Assembly: GCF_016097555.1 (NCBI RefSeq)
Contig: NC_054707.1
Coordinates: 50,512,052 to 50,576,051, forward strand
Origin: Gigantopelta aegis
Taxonomy: Eukaryota; Mollusca; Gastropoda; Neomphalida; Peltospiridae
DNA length: 64,000 bases
Direction of reading: 5' to 3'
In this document: positions 52,401 to 64,000 of the stretch, piece after piece
How the letters are laid out: every line of letters starts with the position of its first letter
Numbering within the stretch: the first letter of the stretch is position 1
Notes under the pieces: model-generated
Databases searched by the model: none
What the model saw: the letters and a program-made list of their open reading frames with translations, nothing else
What the model was told of the DNA's origin: nothing
Made by a program: the position numbers and the translations under genes

Positions 52401-54280
52401 CAGATTTCAACAGAATGACAAAATGAACTTGATAATTTGTTTTTAAAATAATAATAAAAAAATATTGATGATAATAAATATATATATTTTAAAATAAAAT
52501 TTAAAAAAACAACCGTTTTATATAATTTGTCTTACTGTATTGAAATAACACCCACTCCTCACTCAAATTATTTAGTGTTCAACAATTCTGTTAGATTTTT
52601 ATACAATGCCATATATTTTTCTGAAATAACATTCAAAACAACAGACTTACAATTTGTAAAAAAACCCACCCTAAAAACTAAATTTAAAATAAGAAAAACA
52701 AAGCACCATTAATTAACATATTTTATATTGAGATAATTATAATCCATTTAAGTTCAATAATTCTGTCCAATTTCCATGTGCTCAACATGAACTTAATTAT
52801 TTGTTTAGATATATATGTATATATAGATAGATATATTACAGTGAAACCCATAAAAACCAGACCCTCAGTATAACGGAATTCCCTAAAAATCTGGATATTT
52901 TTCATAATCCCTTTTTAAAAATCCATACAGAACAAAATCTCTCTAAACCGGACACTCCTTAAAACTGGACCGTTTACTTCATCCTAAGGATGTATGGTTT
53001 AGAGTGGTTTCGTTGTATAAATAGCACATTCTACAGTATATCGCCGCTCACCCCGTCTTTGTACACAACGTGATACCCAACGTTCCTCCTCGCGGTGAGA
53101 GTCTCCGAGCTGAGCGCGTATAGCAAGAACTGTTGGGCCTCGGTGTCGGACATGTACAGTGAGATGCTGATGGGGCCCTGCCAGTGTTTACAGATCATCT
53201 CCAGCATCTGCAGCCGGTCCATGCTGAGCTGGGCGACGAGCGTGACATCATCATCTGACGGCTGGTGCGAGTAGTCCAGGTAGAACAGGTGGGTGCGGTG
53301 AACCAGAACGCGCTCTCGGCGGAAGTCGTAGCACTCGTCATCTTCACTGATTGAACTGATCTACACAGAATAACGAATATATTTAGATATAATTAGCAGC
53401 AGGGGATCTTTTATATGCACTATCCCATAGACAGGATAGCACATACCATGGCCTTTGATGTACCAGTTGTGGTGCATTGGCTGGAACGAGAAATAGCCCA
53501 ATGGGCCCACTGATGGAGATTGATCCCAAACCAATCACGCATCGAGCGAGCACTTTACTACTGGGCTACGTCTCGCCCCATTCTTTGCTAGTGTCATAAA
53601 GCTAAATTAGCAAGTTTTCATGACAGGTGACTTTCTAAATGATATTTCAGCAAACTTTTACCTGTGTTACCAAGGTATGACAAAACAAAATTTAAAGTCA
53701 CTAGTCAAAGGGCTAGTGGGTTTGTAAATTCCACTAGCCCACCAAAATAAAGCACTAGCCCAAATTTATGATCAAGTACAAACAAACGTTTTATTAGGCT
53801 CAAAAACAATATATGTTTCCAGGAACCCAACCCCTATAGTACTTAGAAAAAAGGGATGACCTTACTTTTTGTTCTTTGAAAAGACTTTTAAAATTATTAT
53901 TAATATGTTTATTAAAATGTATCTCGACCTGTTGTACTTCAGCCTGTTAATTAATTTCCCCGACTGTTAACACCTATCTTTACATGTGCAAGACAAGATT
54001 TTACTACCAGTACCACATGACTTGTACAGTCAATCAAAACAAGCATTTTATTGAGCTTATTTCCTGTCCATAAAACATGAAAACAAAACAAAAGTCTGTA
54101 TCACGTGTATTGTTGTACCTGACAATGTAGACTTTTCTTGTTACTGCATTTTGTAGAAAGCTAGTTCAAGTTAAATATTAATATATACTTATTGATTTGT
54201 TAATATTATGTGATGACCAATGTCAGGATAACACTGATCAAACAAACATTAGTGGATGAAAAAAACATTGTGAGCTAGCT

Positions 54281-54335
<55 letters not shown>

Positions 54336-55488
54336 GTGTGTGTGTGTGTGTGTTTTTAAACCCACTAGCCTATCGAGCTACTGGGTCTGCATTTGTCACT
54401 AGCCCTGTGTTAAAAAGAACTAGACCCGGGCATCAAGCTAGCAGATTTGTCGAAATGTGGTAATACACAAACCAAAAAACTTGTATATGGTTGATTTTTT
54501 GTGCATTTATGTTTGGCAAGGTGTTTTACATGTTGATTCATAATGATTCTTGTCATTTTGTTTATTTTAAATTGTTGTTTAAATCAATAAATCTAATAAC
54601 ATGCCACAACATCCGACACCAAGTACAATGAAAGATAAAATGCCGAAAATATCCTCTGGTCCGATATAAAGTTTGTTAAGTTTATATACAGTATCAATTG
54701 AAATAGATATGTTTTTTTAATATCTTCTTATTTCTCAAACATGCTCCCAGTTGTCTTTTGTTAAAGGGACATTCCTGAGTTTGCTGCAATTTTTAAGATG
54801 TTATCGACTAACAGAGACTTTTTAACGATTGTAATTACATATCAAATATATTTTCCTGCATAACATATTAGTGGCTATATATTAAACGTGTTTCTGATCG
54901 TTCTAATATCTGTATTAACGTAAATTTCATTTTATTTCCTAAAATATGGTTTTTTCGTACGTACGAAATTATTTGAAGACAAAATCCAATTTGGTCTTCT
55001 TACAAATATTAAGACGACCAGAAACACATTGAATAGACAGACACTGATATTCTAAACAAGAAAATATATTTAATATATAAGTTTAATCGTAGAAATATTT
55101 TATTAGTCGGAAACATTTTGCAATGCAGCAAACTCAGGAATGTCCCTTTAACAGTTGTTGTGTCAACATGGTAATGCTGTTTAAACAGAGTACAATTTGA
55201 ACAAGCCAATGACTAAACTTTGTAATTTTATTTCACAGGTAGGTCTTTAAAACAAATACATTCATTTACACCCCATAGCAGCCTCCATTTTTCACTATAA
55301 GTATGGTTATTTAATTTATATCTTGACCTACGGTTGTTTGTTTTAACAAATTATACACACAAAAAATAGAAAGAGTGTATTATTTTCAAACACATTTCTT
55401 TTTCTTTTTACAGCAACCCAAACTGAAATTGACCAAAAAAAAAAAAAAAATCTTAACTGAGGCTGGTACAAGGAAAATGAATTTTTAG

Positions 55489-55526
<38 letters not shown>

Positions 55527-58500
55527 CAAGTAATAAAATTGGACTGCGACTGATGATCTTTAATCTGCATATTGTTCTTCTAGTTTCTAACATATTCCAA
55601 TCACCATTACTAAGCAACAGTCAGTCTATTATATTAAGGAAACACCAAAGAATATCACATCCTCACTTGTTCTTGGACATCATTAGCTGAACTTGACGTG
55701 CCACAGCCGAATAATTCCCGTCTCAGCAAATTGCCGTCGTACTCAAGGAATGTAAGGTACATATTACGAAACAACTCTACATGTTTGTTTTTCACCTTAA
55801 GCTTCAATGGAGAGTTCCAGTGAATAATCTGCAAAATAAAACATTATGTCTAACATTGCATATTACATGTAGGTGTTTCCAAGACATTCAAACTGTTTTA
55901 TATTTATAGGATATTAAACTCTCTACCATTTCATATCATGTTTATGTCCCTTGTGAAATCATTTTCAATTGTCACGCGCTTTAGCAACTGACAATGAAAA
56001 TTATTTCATGAGGGACAGAAACATGATATAAAATGGTAGTTTAATATCCTATTTATAACCCATAATCCAATTTGATTTATATGAATGAACTCGTTTGACC
56101 GACATTCCAGAAAGGTTGTAGTGTGCCAGTTGTTGATATCTAACCTTGCAATAATCTATCACATTCTTTCAACTCTGATAACCAGGAGCACATACAGTTT
56201 CATTTACAGTAGTCAGCACTTTCTTTTTGTTACGAGTTATTTCCCTTTGAATGTTATCAAAAAGGGACATTTTGAGGTTTCGTGTTAGGAAAAAAAAACC
56301 AGGCTATGGAACTTTAAGCCATTTTCATCACCAAATTTCTATTCACTTCTTTAATAAACTCATCCATGGTAAACAATAAAAAGTCCGTAAATAACCAGAA
56401 ATAACAAAGATCAAAACAATATTTACAATTTTGTGCTGATGTTAGATATTCTCATCTCCTTTCAAAAAAAATTCATCAGCTTTGGAAGATTCATGATTGA
56501 TTGATAGAAAACATATTTTATTGTACAAAGAATAAAACAATTGGGCACAAGTTTGACAACTTACGAGGCCCCCTTCTATATTCAAAAGATTCCTGAGACT
56601 GGAAGACATTAACAAAAAACATGGATCCGCAAATGGTTCTCCTCCCTGAACATGGAATTCTAACCTTTAAATCTGCCACCTCACTGTAGCACTGCTCACT
56701 GCGCGTATTCTCACTCAGCTGGACATTCCACTGACAAGGAAGACGATACACCAGATAGGGATGTTGCTTCAAAACAGCATTAAAAATATCCTGGGGGAAA
56801 AAACAAATAGTATGCAGTTGTCTGAAATAAAGATTACACAGTTAAATAGATAAAATAAACAAACTAAGTAATGTTGTAATGATGTATAAATATTCACACT
56901 AATATATAAAACAAACTATTTTACACAATTATAATGTGGCCTTTAAAAGAAACCTCTCAAATACAAAAGATCCATTACATGTATGTTCAAATCTGTGATA
57001 GAGATCCCCAAAAAAAATTTCTTTCAATATTTAAATTTCAGTAAGAATAATTCATATTAACAGTTTTTAAGTTATTTACCTGATCAGCTAATGATGTTGC
57101 TAACATGCTCATTAACTCTTTCTCTGCTATGAGCTTCCACATCTGCATCCAGTTCATAGTTTTTAGCATAGTCAAATCAAGCAGTATTACCCCAGTGTTA
57201 AATCCTCTACCCTAGAAAGTAAATTAACATTTTAAGAAAACACTGTATAAATATATTTTAAAAGCAGACATACAGCCAATTGTTATGTTTCAATTTTTTT
57301 TTTTTTTTGCATTTTGTTTTTCTTGTGTTCATCAAATCGGCTAAATCATACATTGTTGTTAATACTGTATTTTAAAATTCAATGGACATCTTAACAACAG
57401 CAATTCTACATTGCCATAAATTTAAAGACATGCAGAAAATTTAAGAAAAAATAATAACAAGTGAAAACTGTTAATAGGTGTAATTATCTGCAACAACTGA
57501 ATGGCAAGTATAAAGGAATGTAGTAAATAACTTACGAGTGCGGGCCAAGGCCTGTGATTTTTCCACAGCTTTCCCAAATACCAATCACTTTGATTTTCAA
57601 CAAGACCAATAGCCTAAAACAAAATTAACACTAACAAGTTAGAGATAGGTTTTCACTAATGTCAAGAAATCGTAAAAGACGGAAGCAAAATAAAGCCTTA
57701 ATATCTTGCATTTGATTACTGGTACATTCATAATGCTACATATAACAAGATAAAACATTATATGGCAATTGCATTACATAGTTTAAAGCAGGAAAGAAAA
57801 TGCTGCTGCTAAACATAATACAAGGCTTCTTTTTCTATTAATGTCGAGGCATAAAAAAACCCCACAATTTCAAGCACAAAATTAAACTTTAGACAGAAAT
57901 AACATATAGTGTTTTAGTGCACAAGTGTGCTGTACCATTATATAAATAACAAACACAATTACAAATTTAAAATGCAAAATAATAATAATAATAATAATTC
58001 AATGATGTTGTAACAGTTTAGATTAATTCTAACCTGTCTTCCTTTCAGTACTCTGAAAATCTTCCAGAGTTCAGCAATATCTGTTGCAAATGTGACATCT
58101 GTGTCTAGCACAATCACCTGGAACAATTATTCAAATTCATTTCTACTTTTCACACTCAATTACAATAAAGATTCACTAAATTAAATGTAAATTACTAGAA
58201 ATGTACATGTAGTTTGAAGTTTACACTGTAAAGTCAATTACTTAAATGAAAACAATGTTTATATCCTCATGTGAATATTATGCATGGCTGAATGGGCAAA
58301 CAGTTATATTCACATATAGATTGGTGTGAAATAAATTTTGAGGTTCTAGGTCCAATTGTATAACACCTCAACAAAGTATAACACCTAACAACAAGTAGAT
58401 GACATTAAAAAATTTAATTTGGATGAAATGTGGGTAAATATAGAAAAATAGAACCATTTTGATTTTAAGCAATAATGGCAGAACAGTGTGGTCATTTGAG

Positions 58501-61500
58501 AAATTGATAGTTAATTTCAGTTAAATTATGTAACATTTTAATCTTATATGTGACATATTAGATGTCATATCTGTGACTTTGATAAGAGTGATAAATTAAA
58601 ATAAAATGAGTATGAGGAGTACCTTTTCTAAATTAGAAGGAAGAGTTTTTGGCAGAGATAATTTCATCAGACCATAGACACCAGAGTAGTGGCGGTTTGG
58701 AATCCATGATACTTCGGGCTGAAAACAGAAGAAAACATCCAGTAAATATCTTGGAACAGGTTTATATGGAAAATCTGAGGTAGCTTTATTTTGAAGTCTA
58801 TATAAACAAAAATTAATTTAGTCCTGGACTAAAATGTAATGGATCTTAAAGTTAGGGTGGCTCTTAAATTAAAAAATCTGATTTTCTGTACTTACACTGC
58901 ACATCCACATTCTTTAAAATAAATTAGATATTTCTCCAAACAGTGGATAACCCAGGCTTCACACTGAAAAGAATTTTTGTTTAGCCAATTTTCACATGTA
59001 TAGTTTTTCCTTGAAAATTGTTCTGAAGTAGTTAACTTTTGAAAAAAACATTAGCCAAATACTATATGTTGTTGCCACTTCGTATGAAATTTAGCAATGG
59101 CTAATTTGGCAATACAGAAGATGAGTCCTGTAACTAAATTTACTCTTTGAAGAATGAAATAGTTAAAATTCATGTACATGTATTTATTAAGGATAATGAT
59201 AGGATGTGCCTAGCAGTCCTTATATAAATGATCTACATAGAAAACAGTCAAATGTTCTTACTGCAATATTATCTGCAGGGTAGAAGCTAACTTGCACTGA
59301 AAAACAAACAAGTTTATTAGTTGAATCTTTTAGATAGAATTAAATTAACTACAATTCAAACTTACTAGCAGAAATAATTATTTGATTCTCAAGTTATATT
59401 TATAAAAAAGCTCTATATATGTCAAATTTTATAATTAAATTTAGTTACAACAATTTTTTAAAATAATAAAATCAATTATAAGACAATGAGGAGAGTACAA
59501 AAAGTAAAATCTGATGTAACAAGAAGGAAGGAAGAAAATGGTTTATTTAACGACGCACTCAACCCATTTTATTTACGGTTATATGGCGTCAGACATATGG
59601 TTAAGGACCTCACATATTGAGGTGAAACCCACTGTCGCCACTTCATGGACTACTCTTTTCAATTAGCAGCAAGGCATCTATTATATGCACCATCTCATAG
59701 ACAGGATAGCACATACCATGGCCTTTGATGTACCAGTCGTGGTGCACTGGCTGGAGCGAGAAATAGCCCAATGGGACCACTGACGGTGATCAATCCAAAA
59801 CCAACTGCGTATCAAGCGAACGCTTTACCACTGGGCTATGTCTCGCCCCCTCTGATGTAACAATATAATTATCATTCTGAAAAGTGTTCAACACAGAGTA
59901 AAAACGCTGAATGTAAAACCATTATGGAGGTATCTCCCAAGATGAGACAAAAGACACAATATACCTCCTGCTAAATTCCATGTATCAAAGAGATTCTTTA
60001 AAATTAGTTCAGCAATGGAATCTGAGATGAAATGGAAGTGGAGAGGATTTCGCCGATAGAACAAGACACTTTTAATCAAGGTCACCACATCGCGTGTTGA
60101 GTTGTGACCAGCACATACTATGGCAACTTGAATAACCTGTCAAAAACAAAACATCCAACATCTTAATACATGCAGCCAACATCAAAATAGGAGTTACTTA
60201 AACAACCATGCAAATCAGACTGTAAAAATTATATATAAAAAAAACCCAGGACCATAGCAAATTTTAGACCTTAATTATTAGTCCTCAATGTGACAAGAGT
60301 ATTACCATTGAGAACAATTGTTTTTTTTATAATTATAACATTAAATCTAATCCTCTTTAAGTGTTGGGTGTCATTTTAAAACATTTGATAGTAGCTTCGA
60401 AAATATGTGCTTTTAAATGGCCTTTTCTTTTCATACATGTACACAACAGCAATTACCAATTGAAGTATTTTGTATATAAACATTATATAAAACAAATACT
60501 GTACCTCACATTTTGGGATGTCTGGTTCGGCATTCACACAGCGTACACTAGAATTGTAATGTTTAGAATCATTCTGCGCAGCAAGACTCATCTGCATATG
60601 AAGGACCTGATTTTGTGCCATGCTGCAAAGAAAAAAAATGTCAAGTTTTACAACTGAATAATGCTTGCATGACACAATAACAATTTATGTTGACATGTGA
60701 ATTTATTTCATTATTTGTTTGTACAGCAGTGGTGCCAATGGTTCTACATTTTCTGATAGGATATCACCTATATAATGAACAAATTATAACTTTATATTTT
60801 AAATGGGTTTTATTATTATAATTGAAACAGACCAGATATAAATAGATACATTCCAGCAAGGAATGCTTTTACTAAGATTCTAATTCAAACAGTTCTGAAG
60901 ACATAATTGCATACTGACAATTGATCCATTAAATATTACAATTATTACATCCTGAACTACGTTTATAAGTACCTGCAAAATTTCACATCTTTACAAGTAT
61001 AAGTATCTTTAAATAAATAATTCACCTGACTGGCTAAAATCCAGTAATTGAATAACGAGTGACAATGGTTACCATCTGTGATTGTGAAATTTACCTCAGC
61101 TGTTTGCGTAACATCCGATTCTGATCCTCAACACTTCTGATGCGCTCGGCCAGTCTAGTTTCTAAATTTCCAATCTCTCCGCCTTCACCAGACATGTAAG
61201 GATCTGCCAACAAATATAGGTTTTACAAGACTTGTTTTCACTTCTTACTCTCAAATAAACTTTCAGTTCCCGACTTATTTTGAAGACAATGATTCATACA
61301 TACATTGTATGTATAGTAAGAATTAAACGGTTTTTATTGGGGGGTTTTAATAGCATTGTATTTTCATGTTGGCCTGGGGTCTAATTCACGAAGCTCTCTT
61401 AGGCTCTGCTAGACAACAAAGCATCCTCTTTGCAAGTATTTTAGCATTGCACTGCGATATCGCAAAGTTGCAAGTGTTTAGTGAATTAGGCCCCTGATCT

Positions 61501-61944
61501 CTTTTATTCATGATTAATTTAATTATTTTAGGCCCCTGATCTCTTTTATTCATGATTAATTTAATTATTTTAATCATTTTTAAAAATTCAGTTAAAAATA
61601 TATCAGGGGTAGAATTTAAAAACCATTTCCACTGGCCTAGAGATTAAAAAGGTCACTGGTCTCCATGAAAAAGCACTAGACCTCTAGTTTGTATAATACT
61701 TTCTAGAACTGATTCTCGATTTCCAAAATTTGTTTTAAAATTAAAATTTAGAAGCAAAGATTGCTTCCCATTCCACAAAATAATTTTGAGACTAGCAAAA
61801 CAGTTTATTTTTCCACTAGTGATGATCAGAATGGAGCATACATTGTATACCTTCAGACATAACAAGATAAACCATGAGAGTGACTGGGACCACCCCGACC
61901 ACCACCAGAACCAGTAGCACGGACTTCCTCAGCCTCAGCAGCAT
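46411..61944 (-). CDS. LARGE1: LARGE bifunctional xylosyl-/glucuronyltransferase, complete, 18 exons
   Basis: Coding exons are 61851-61944, 61095-61203, 60505-60622, 59965-60136, 59262-59296, 58623-58718, 58034-58117, 57536-57613, 57080-57211, 56665-56790, 55667-55828, 53052-53360, 51929-52084, 51445-51551, 50428-50500, 48722-48846, 47107-47205 and 46411-46498. They total 2163 nt (720 residues plus TGA), all GT-AG and in phase. Order: a short cytosolic tail, a signal-anchor membrane segment (about residues 9-29), a charged probable coiled coil (about 44-67), N-glycosylation sequons at N91 and N119, and a GT8-like xylosyltransferase domain from about 108 with DxD at D213/D215, NQSDWYLG and HWN. 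A GT49-like glucuronyltransferase domain follows from about 441, with a second DxD at D530/D532 and [13 protein letters not shown]. Vertebrate LARGE1 has 756 residues and LARGE2 about 720. The known role is Golgi synthesis of matriglycan (alternating xylose and glucuronate) on alpha-dystroglycan. Both catalytic motifs are intact, so both activities are inferred. Choosing LARGE1 over LARGE2 is only a naming convention here. Confidence 0.97.
46875..47040. repeat. about 88-bp tandem duplication in LARGE intron 17
   Basis: ACCATGAACTGTGGTAAAGC and the following 60 bases occur twice, ending near ACCAACAAACAAG. The duplication ends about 65 bases from exon 17. Confidence 0.85.
47305..47660. mobile_element. 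ACTAGCC-rich element, copy 3, in LARGE intron 16
   Basis: It is homologous to copies 1 and 2 from TTTACTAGCCACG to TCTAGAAGCCCGGAC. The left terminus is diverged. Confidence 0.8.
48038..48373. mobile_element. TTAA-flanked MITE, family 3, in LARGE intron 16
   Basis: Ends are AGGCATACTGTCACAGA at left and the reverse of TCTGTGATAATATGCCT at right, each flanked by TTAA. Confidence 0.82.
50784..51099 (+). mobile_element. SINE, head A + tail 1, in LARGE intron 14, nested in another SINE
   Basis: The head GGGGCGGGACATAGCCCAGT is complete and the tail is GTTGAGTGCGTCATTAAATA. A TATGTTA duplication flanks it. On either side are the halves of an older SINE (50637-50783 and about 51136-51215), homologous to the one at 14.3-14.6 kb. 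It is antisense to LARGE. Confidence 0.88.
52839..53015. mobile_element. CAGTGAAACC-type MITE in LARGE intron 12
   Basis: The left end CAGTGAAACCCATAAAAACC and the right end GAGTGGTTTCGTTG are flanked by TA. It ends about 37 bases from exon 12. Confidence 0.7.
53395..53579 (-). mobile_element. SINE, head A, 3'-truncated, in LARGE intron 11
   Basis: The tRNA-like head (right end CTACTGGGCTACGTCTCGCC) and the body are present. The tail is missing at the left end. Confidence 0.85.
54281..54350. repeat. 54-base G run and (TG)n in LARGE intron 11
   Basis: 54281-54334 is pure G, followed by TG repeats. Flanking DNA contains CACTAGCC motifs like the ACTAGCC-rich element. Confidence 0.95.
54765..55147. 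mobile_element. TTAA-flanked MITE, family 1, in LARGE intron 11
   Basis: It is a complete copy with both AGGGACATTCCTGAGTTTGC ends and TTAA on each side. Confidence 0.92.
59523..59850 (-). mobile_element. SINE, head A + tail 1, in LARGE intron 4
   Basis: Target duplication TCTGATGTAACAA lies at 59510-59522 and 59851-59863. The 3' end carries an (AAGG)n tail. It has the same orientation as LARGE. Confidence 0.92.
61376..61571. repeat. small inverted-repeat element and tandem duplication in LARGE intron 1
   Basis: GGGGTCTAATTCACGAA at left faces TTAGTGAATTAGGCCCC at right (to about 61494). A block beginning TTAGGCCCCTGATCTC is then repeated directly, ending about 61571. Confidence 0.7.
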
Positions 61945-64000
61945 CTGTAAACAAAGACAGGAGTATCACAGACATGTATGTACAGCCCTCATAATGCACA
62001 TCAGCATACAGCATTCAGTAATGCTAATGTACGAGTCGAGGAAAAATTGGAGAAAACTTGACGTGTTTTCTCTTTTATAGATACATCACCTGTCCTCAAA
62101 CTACAGTTAAACCTCTCAAAACAGGACCCTCTGTAAACCGGAATTCCCTCAAAACTGGACATTTTTCAGTCCTTTTTAAAAAATCAGTAAAGAACTTAAC
62201 CTCAGTAAACCGGATACCTCTTAAAACCGGACATTTTACATGGTCCCGAGGATGTCCAGTTTAAGAGGGATTTTACTGTAGTACCCTTGAGGACAGCTGA
62301 AATTGAAAAGAAACACTTAAATACAGACTTTCTCCTCTTTTTCTTTTTTTAGAAGAAACTAAAAACTATTTTTACTAGTACATGTATATTGACATTTAAA
62401 ATATAAATACTACACCAAAATGCATTGTAGCTCAAACGAATACTGGAGCAATGCATATTTTACCTTAAACAAATATTATTCAGCACTAAAGTCAACTTCC
62501 ATAACTGCAAGGGTTGTATCTGTTGTTTTTCTTTTTGTTCAAACTTCAGGGCTTATTTACACTGCACCAAAGCCATTGTAGTTAACGCTGTGCCTAAAAT
62601 AAGTATTCCCAAATGCTCACACTAAGTATATCAAATATGAATTAAAACTTGAGTTATAATTCGGCCTACTAAATCAAAATCACTCAAATAGTTCCTTATT
62701 CACTTTCGATGAAACATTCCAAATCATGTGCCAAATTACTTCACTAAATTGCACAAATCTTTTACCTTTGGACGCAATCCTAAGTGACATTTCAAAATTC
62801 AATATCACCACAAATACCCCCACCCACTACTGACCCTAGTCGGGCTGTTTGTGCTCCCTTGCACTTACCTAGTGTAGATAGTCCCCTCTCCCACCCAACC
62901 CCTTTCCTGTCCTGGACAGAGGAGTCGGCATAAGTTGATATCTAGCTGCGCCCATGACAGGTGTTCGCTACAACAGCTTGCTCTGAATGTTCATGTTAAC
63001 TCTATGACCTGACCTGAATTAAAACCAATTCACCTCAAAAGTGCTATTTACCTGTAAAATATTATTCCTTACTTACATGTAGATTAAAATAAATGAAATG
63101 CACTTCTGGATATCTATAACCCGTCAGCCAATCAGTTAATTAGATTACTGCACAGAAAAAAGTATCATGCTTAGAATGAACAATACTTGGTTTACCCAAA
63201 TTAGTACTTGTGTAAGTACATGTGTAACTGCTGCATCCGTGTACATGTATGTATTTCATACACATGTATTTTTGCTTTTACTTATTTATTTAGGGTGCAA
63301 CAAACCTGTTACCATGTGTGAAATGATAAGTATGATCATAATACACACACACTACACATTACAAGAGAATCAGGATATAACTCATAATACATACCTTGAC
63401 GTTACAATGGAAAGTGTTGCAACTATCAAAATCACTCCAGTCTGGCAGTGACAGAACAGGTTACACAGCATTAATGGTAACATTTCAACAATCCATGCTT
63501 CAACTCTTGTAAAGCATATTGTCCACAATGTTCAAATGTGCTACAAAGCAAAAAAAAGGTTCATCAACTGTTGATGTTGCAATAAAATATATGTAAATGT
63601 AATCTTACATGAACTAGTTCCGTATTGCGTCGTGATTTGCTAATTTTCAAAACAAAATATTCCCTGCCAATGTGTTTTATAGCGTGGCACAGTGCCATGC
63701 CTCATTCGTTTACAACCATCTTGCCCTAATCAGCGAATGGCATCAATCTAAAACGGAACTGAATTGGCTATAACGGCACCTCAATGTATTGGCAAAAACT
63801 AAAACAAAATTCTTCAGTACAGATCAAAGATCAATTCATTGTGTTATTATGTCACAAAGGCTGGACTGTTATTAACACCTGACAATGTCTGGTCCGAACA
63901 ACCATTCCAATCTGAATAATAATAAAAATCAACCACACCCACTCCTAAAATTAAAAAAGAAAGAAAAATAACAAAACAACAAAAGACCAACACGGTTTTC
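61945..64000 (-). other. upstream region of LARGE
   Basis: The ATG at 61944 is immediately preceded on the - strand by TGTCTTTGTTTACAG, a good splice acceptor, so a 5' non-coding exon probably lies further upstream. I could not identify it or a promoter. Confidence 0.45.
62104..62278. mobile_element. CAGTGAAACC-type MITE upstream of LARGE
   Basis: It starts TA-CAGTTAAACCTCTCAAAA and ends TTTTACTG-TA. It is inserted in a copy of the short DIRS-related inverted repeat (62052-62100, with CTTGAGGACAG at about 62287-62297). Confidence 0.75.

Overview
The window is animal nuclear DNA, most likely from a mollusc. Three protein-coding genes can be supported, and all have GT-AG introns. The rest is mobile-element debris and simple repeats. 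The mollusc assignment rests on a repeated-peptide neuropeptide precursor matching the Wx3Yamide type described from molluscs, on the LARGE and JMJD7 orthologues, and on hundreds-of-bases-long tRNA-derived SINEs, DIRS and Tc1-like elements. The species cannot be named from the sequence alone.

Layout. 1-8.2 kb: no gene until a Wx3Yamide precursor exon (8218-8738, + strand). Ahead of it lie SINEs, a (TC)n/(AG)n hairpin and a Tc1-like transposon nested in a SINE. 12.5-28.0 kb: a complete eight-exon JMJD7 gene on the - strand (317 residues). Its introns hold SINEs, TTAA-flanked MITEs, and mariner, hAT and non-LTR fragments. 29.4-31.2 kb: a second, internally rearranged Tc1-like copy. 31.2-37.4 kb: no gene, only repeats. 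37.6-43.6 kb: a decayed DIRS-type tyrosine-recombinase retrotransposon on the - strand, next to a short terminal-inverted-repeat derivative of itself. 46.4-61.9 kb: a complete 18-exon LARGE xylosyl-/glucuronyltransferase gene on the - strand (720 residues). 61.9-64 kb: its presumed upstream region.

The three genes are not an operon and show no shared pathway. JMJD7 is a 2-oxoglutarate oxygenase that hydroxylates lysine in DRG GTPases. LARGE is a Golgi polymerase that extends matriglycan on dystroglycan. The third gene encodes amidated secreted peptides. The most informative structural signals are: (i) a SINE family in which two different tRNA-like heads and two different 3' tails occur in all four combinations; (ii) a MITE inserted into another copy of itself, which displays its own TTAA target duplication; (iii) a Tc1 copy containing a tandem duplication whose two units carry complementary deletions; (iv) a DIRS element with recombinase and RNase H remnants but no recognisable reverse transcriptase.
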